Positions 60,892 to 64,000 of a stretch of 64,000 bases of DNA are shown here, piece after piece. The notes beneath the pieces were generated by a model. The model did not search any database. It was not told where the DNA came from and saw nothing but the letters and a program-made list of their open reading frames with translations. The first letter of the stretch is position 1, and every line of letters begins with the position of its first letter. This DNA is from Blastococcus sp. VKM Ac-2987. Its GTDB lineage: Bacteria; Actinomycetota; Actinomycetes; Mycobacteriales; Geodermatophilaceae. The position numbers and the translations under genes were made by a program. The stretch is from the NCBI RefSeq assembly GCF_026967805.1, contig NZ_JAPVBG010000001.1, positions 387,143 through 451,142 of the forward strand. The letters are read 5' to 3'.

Positions 60892-62711
60892 GTCGCATCC
60901 CTCGGGGTGGAGTCGGGTGTGTCCAGGGTGCCGGCGGCGCCGGGCCTCAGGTTCGCGACCGCATCCGGGGGCGCGGCCTCGGCACCGGCAGCGGTGGCGC
61001 CCGCGCGGGGGCTGCCGGCGAGCGGGCCGCCGTCCGCGTCGTCGTCGGCCGAGCCCAGGTAGGCCTCGATGACCGCCGGGTCGGCGGCGACCTGGTCCGG
61101 CGTGCCGCTCGCGATCACCTCGCCGAAGTTGAGGACGACGACCCGGGTGCAGGTCTGCAGGACCATCCCGACGTTGTGCTCGATGAACAGGATGGTCAGC
61201 CCGTCCAGCGCCAGCGACCTGATCAGCTCCGACAGCCGCCCGGCCTCGACGTGGTTCATCCCCGCGGCCGGCTCGTCCAGGATGAGCAGGGACGGGTCGG
61301 AGGCCAGCGCCCGGGCGATCTCCAGCCGGCGCTGGTCGCCGTAGGACAGCGCCTCCGCCCGGCTGGCGGCGAGGTCCGTGAGGCCCACGCGCTCCAGGCA
61401 GCGCGCCGCCTGCCGCAGCGCGGCCCGTTCGTCCCGGCGCGCCGAGGGCAGCCAGAGCAGCCGCCGCAGGAAGGTCGGCCGGCTCACCAGGTGGGCGCCG
61501 ACCAGGACGTTCTCCAGCGCCGACAGCCGGTTGAACAGCTTGGAGTGCTGGAAGGTGCGGCTCACCCCGGCCGCCGCGATCCGGTGCACCGGGGTGCTGC
61601 CGATCGCCGTGCCGAGCACGGTCGCGCTGCCGGAGCTGGGCGGGACCAGCCCGCTGATCATGTTCACCAGGGTCGTCTTGCCGGCCCCGTTCGGGCCGAT
61701 CAGGCCGACGACCTCGCCGGCCCGGATCTCCAGGTCCACGCCCCGGACCGCGTGCACCCCGCCGTACTCCTTGCCGAGGCCGGCGAGGGTGATCACCGGC
61801 TCGCCGGCGGCCGGGTGACGGCGACCGGCCAGGCCGGTGGTGTCGTCGTCGTCGGCCGCACCGGACGGCATCCGGGTCCGGCGCGGCAGCAGGCTGGCCA
61901 GGCCTCCGGGCAGGAACAGGATGACGACCAGCAGGAGCAGGCCGGCGAGGAACGGCCGGATCCAGCCCGCCTCCACCCCGACCGCCCGCTGGATCTCCGG
62001 GACGATCGTCTGGAACCCGCTGCCCAGCAGCGGCCCCAGGAACATCGTGGAGCCTCCGACCACGGCGGTGACCAGCCCCTCGACGGCCGCGACGAAGTCG
62101 AAGTCGTTGGGGGCGATGAGCCGGACGTAGTAGGCGTAGAGGACGCCGTACAGGCCGGCGACCGCACCCGCGGTGACGAACGCGGCGAGCCGGTGGCGGC
62201 CCACGTCGATGCCCATGGAGCGGGCGGCCAGCTCGTCCTCGCGGATGGCCTCCAGGGCCCGTCCGTAGCGCGAGCGCCCCATCCGCCAGAACCAGTAGGC
62301 GACCAGCGCGAGCGCGGTCCAGGCCATGCCGACGGTGAGCACCCGGGGCACCCCGAGCCCCTGGGCGCCGCCGGTCCACTCCTGGTTGAGCAGCACCACG
62401 CGGACCGCCTCGGCGAACCCCAGGGTGGCGATGGCCAGGAAGACCCCGCGCAGGTGCATGGTCGGCAGGCCGAGGACGACGGCGCCGATCGCACCGACCG
62501 ACATGCCGATCGCCACGGCGATCAGCAGTGCGGCGACGTCGCCGACGTCGTCCCCGCTGGGGGCCAGGTAGGCCCCGGAGAACGCGGCCAGGGAGGCGAA
62601 CCCGGCCTGGCCGAGGCTGAGCTGCCCGGCGATCAGGACGGCGTAGAACGAGTAGGCGAAGATCGCCCCGAGGGCGATGAAGGTCAGCGTGGTGGCGTAC
62701 TGGCCCAGCAT
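60888..62711 (-). CDS. livM: Fused LivM permease - LivG ATPase
   Basis: This 607-aa protein carries a LivM permease (residues ~1-290, about nine TM helices; GQLSLGQAGFASLAAFSGAY, GRALEAIREDELAARSMGID). It is joined by an acidic linker to a LivG ATPase (~315-560; GPNGAGKTTLVNMISG, LSYGDQRRLEIARAL, LILDEPAAGMNH). A 45-residue Ala/Gly/Pro tail follows. There is no stop or start between the domains, so one polypeptide provides two transporter parts. Its ATG overlaps the livH stop (ATGA-like). Confidence 0.93.
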   Translation of the reverse strand: MLGQYATTLTFIALGAIFAYSFYAVLIAGQLSLGQAGFASLAAFSGAYLAPSGDDVGDVAALLIAVAIGMSVGAIGAVVLGLPTMHLRGVFLAIATLGFAEAVRVVLLNQEWTGGAQGLGVPRVLTVGMAWTALALVAYWFWRMGRSRYGRALEAIREDELAARSMGIDVGRHRLAAFVTAGAVAGLYGVLYAYYVRLIAPNDFDFVAAVEGLVTAVVGGSTMFLGPLLGSGFQTIVPEIQRAVGVEAGWIRPFLAGLLLLVVILFLPGGLASLLPRRTRMPSGAADDDDTTGLAGRRHPAAGEPVITLAGLGKEYGGVHAVRGVDLEIRAGEVVGLIGPNGAGKTTLVNMISGLVPPSSGSATVLGTAIGSTPVHRIAAAGVSRTFQHSKLFNRLSALENVLVGAHLVSRPTFLRRLLWLPSARRDERAALRQAARCLERVGLTDLAASRAEALSYGDQRRLEIARALASDPSLLILDEPAAGMNHVEAGRLSELIRSLALDGLTILFIEHNVGMVLQTCTRVVVLNFGEVIASGTPDQVAADPAVIEAYLGSADDDADGGPLAGSPRAGATAAGAEAAPPDAVANLRPGAAGTLDTPDSTPRDAT

Positions 62712-63586
62712 CAGACCTCCCGGACCTTCCGCGCGCCGAGCAGCCCCTGCGGGCGCAGCAGCAGGATCACGAACAGCAGGCCGAACGCGATGACGTTCAC
62801 CCACGACGAGCCGATGTACTGGACGGCGAACACCTCGGCCAGGCCCAGCAGCAGGCCGCCGATGAGCGCGCCCGGCAGCGAGCCCATGCCGCCGACGATG
62901 ATGACGGCCAGGCCCTTGAGCTCGATCGCCGCGCCCATGCCCAGCTGGGCGGTGTTCACGTTGATGGCGAACAGCACGCCGGCCACCGCGCCGAGCGCCG
63001 AGGAGATCGCGAACGTGACCGCGGTGACCCGGTCGACGTTCACGCCGAGCACCCGCGCCGCCGTCGGGTTCTCCGCGACCGCGCGCATCCCCCGGCCCAG
63101 CCGGGTCCGGGTGACCATGTAGGTCAGCCCCACCATCAGGGCCAGGGAGACCACGAGGATCACCACCTGCACGAGGGTGACCTGGGCACCGAACACCTCG
63201 TACCGGGTGTCGGGGAACGAGCCCGGTGGGAAGCGGCGGGTGTCCGGGCCGTAGCGCCACTGGAGCACCGCGATCAGCATGCCGGCGAGCGCGATCGAGG
63301 AGATCAGCCCGGCGAAGTGGGCGTCGGGCCGGTTCTTGAGCGGCCGGAACGCCACGCGCTCGATGACCAGGCCCAGGACGGCGCCGAAGACGAACACGAT
63401 CGGCAGCGCGGCCCAGAGGGAGAGGCCACCCCGCTCGACCAGCTCGATGCCGACGAAGGCGGAGGCGGCGAAGACCGCGGGGTGCGCGAGGTTCAGCCGG
63501 TCGAGGATGCCGAAGACCAGCGTGAACCCGATGGCGAACAACGCGTAGATCGAGCCGATGAAGATGCCGTTGAGGAGCTGCTGCAC
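62711..63586 (-). CDS. livH: Branched-chain amino acid ABC transporter permease LivH
   Basis: This 291-aa permease has about eight TM helices. Family blocks include NGIFIGSIYALFAIGFTLVFG, LGRGMRAVAENPTAARVLGV and GGMGSLPGALIGGLLLG. It forms the channel with the LivM part of the fused protein. A pair of strong hairpins separates it from the upstream binding-protein gene. Confidence 0.95.
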   Translation of the reverse strand: MQQLLNGIFIGSIYALFAIGFTLVFGILDRLNLAHPAVFAASAFVGIELVERGGLSLWAALPIVFVFGAVLGLVIERVAFRPLKNRPDAHFAGLISSIALAGMLIAVLQWRYGPDTRRFPPGSFPDTRYEVFGAQVTLVQVVILVVSLALMVGLTYMVTRTRLGRGMRAVAENPTAARVLGVNVDRVTAVTFAISSALGAVAGVLFAINVNTAQLGMGAAIELKGLAVIIVGGMGSLPGALIGGLLLGLAEVFAVQYIGSSWVNVIAFGLLFVILLLRPQGLLGARKVREV

Positions 63587-63634
63587 AGCGTTGCCTGTTC
63601 TCGTCGTGGGTGCCCGGGCACGGTAGCCGACACG

Positions 63635-63672
63635 CCGCCGGGGGCCCGGTCCGAGGACCGGGCCCCCGGCGG
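63635..63672 (-). terminator. Strong hairpin between binding-protein gene and livH
   Basis: 18-bp arms (63635-63652 and 63655-63672) pair perfectly around a 2-nt loop. It lies downstream of the binding-protein gene on the minus strand and upstream of livH. Confidence 0.7.
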
Positions 63673-63679
63673 GGTCGCA

Positions 63680-63715
63680 GCGCGGTGCCGGCCGGTCGGC
63701 CGGCCGGCACCGCGC
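63680..63715 (-). terminator. Second strong hairpin, just after the binding-protein stop
   Basis: 16-bp arms GCGCGGTGCCGGCCGG and complement enclose the loop TCGG. It begins 7 bp after the stop of the binding-protein gene. With the neighbouring hairpin it may lower read-through into the permease genes or protect the upstream mRNA. Confidence 0.7.
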
Positions 63716-63721
63716 GCCGGA

Positions 63722-64000
63722 TCACTCCAGAACGGCGAACGCGCCGTTCTCGACCACCTGCACGACGGCCGGGTGGTCGGCGTCCCGGTTCTCGTCGATG
63801 GAGAACTCGCCGAGGACGGTGGGCACGTCCTCGATCTGGCCCAGCGCCTCCTGGATGCTGTCGCGCTCGGCGGAGCAGTTCGCCCGCACCGCCTGGTCGA
63901 CCAGCTTGAGCCCGGTGTAGGCCTGCGCGGCGAACTGGTCGGGCTGCGCGCCGTACTCGGCCTCGTAGGCCTCGAGGAACGCCTGGTTCTCCGGGTTGTC
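63722..64000 (-). CDS. Branched-chain amino acid ABC transporter substrate-binding protein (C-terminal part)
   Basis: The last 92 codons of a LivJ/LivK-type binding protein are visible; the rest lies beyond the window edge. The visible part includes FLEAYEAEYGAQPDQFAAQ, AYTGLKLVDQAV and the C-terminal HPAVVQVVENGAFAVLE, typical of the family. It lies upstream of livH in the same direction and completes the transporter. A lone Cys (ANCSAERD) is present. Signal peptide and start are not visible. Confidence 0.88.
   Translation of the reverse strand, partial: DNPENQAFLEAYEAEYGAQPDQFAAQAYTGLKLVDQAVRANCSAERDSIQEALGQIEDVPTVLGEFSIDENRDADHPAVVQVVENGAFAVLE

Overview
The window is uniformly GC-rich, with strongly GC-biased third codon positions, many GTG starts, heavy use of 4-nt start/stop overlaps and a Gly-Ala-Arg-rich proteome. 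Gene content (Z-decaprenyl-type prenyl transferase, YtxH-like protein, c-di-AMP riboswitch ahead of a secreted transglycosylase-like protein, AbiEi/DUF559 proteins, phoH-ybeY-CNNM-CDA-like-era-recO-uppS order) points to a high-GC actinobacterial chromosome. Geodermatophilaceae or a near relative is my best guess, but that is inference. No phage, plasmid, rRNA or CRISPR sequence is visible. One tRNA (Asn, GTT) is present.

Layout. 0-7 kb: a Pro/Thr-rich repeat membrane protein, a two-helix K+ channel with an RCK domain, glycerate kinase, an acyl-CoA dehydrogenase and small proteins. 7.1-7.9 kb: a DHFR/RibD-fold reductase bracketed by an exact 15-bp direct repeat that includes the 3' end of cobS, so it looks like an insertion. 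7.9-10.9 kb: late cobalamin assembly (cobS, cobU, a BluB-CobT fusion) in one overlapping operon. 11-15 kb: an amide-use cluster (MarR regulator, leaderless AmiC-like binding protein, APC permease, acetamidase/formamidase). 15-18.2 kb: an unassigned three-gene operon of a PEP-synthase-like enzyme and two membrane proteins. 18.2-20.7 kb: a tandem PAP2 phosphatase and an alpha/beta hydrolase.

20.7-36.4 kb is accessory in character and rich in envelope and redox functions: membrane-anchored sulfite-oxidase-like molybdoenzyme, phospholipase-D/cardiolipin-synthase-like enzyme, three related lipoproteins, a Cu/Zn-SOD-fold lipoprotein without its metal ligands, a YihY fragment, an operon of coiled-coil protein + CYP152 fatty-acid peroxygenase + patatin lipase, a formate/nitrite-type channel, an AI-2E-family exporter, the TIGR02587/TIGR02588 pair, and an amino-acid monooxygenase with an NTF2-like partner. 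37-38.2 kb: a promoter and c-di-AMP riboswitch drive a secreted cell-wall lytic protein.

38.5-64 kb is mostly core: tRNA-Asn; dnaG with two unknown coupled genes; a YdcF/SanA protein; dusB; a DUF559/AbiEi gene bracketed by related palindromic repeats; glyS; HNH and ABM proteins; a CoA-transferase pair with an orphan TctC binding protein; uppS, recO, era; CDA-like, CNNM, ybeY, phoH; enoyl-CoA hydratase; HIT protein; and a branched-chain amino-acid ABC system with fused LivM-LivG. An unusual AT-rich block with a TTA codon lies inside phoH.

The items I would look at first are the phoH AT-rich block, the repeat-bracketed DUF559 gene, the CYP152-patatin operon, the PEP-synthase-like three-gene operon, the metal-less SOD-fold lipoprotein and the repeat-flanked reductase next to cobS.
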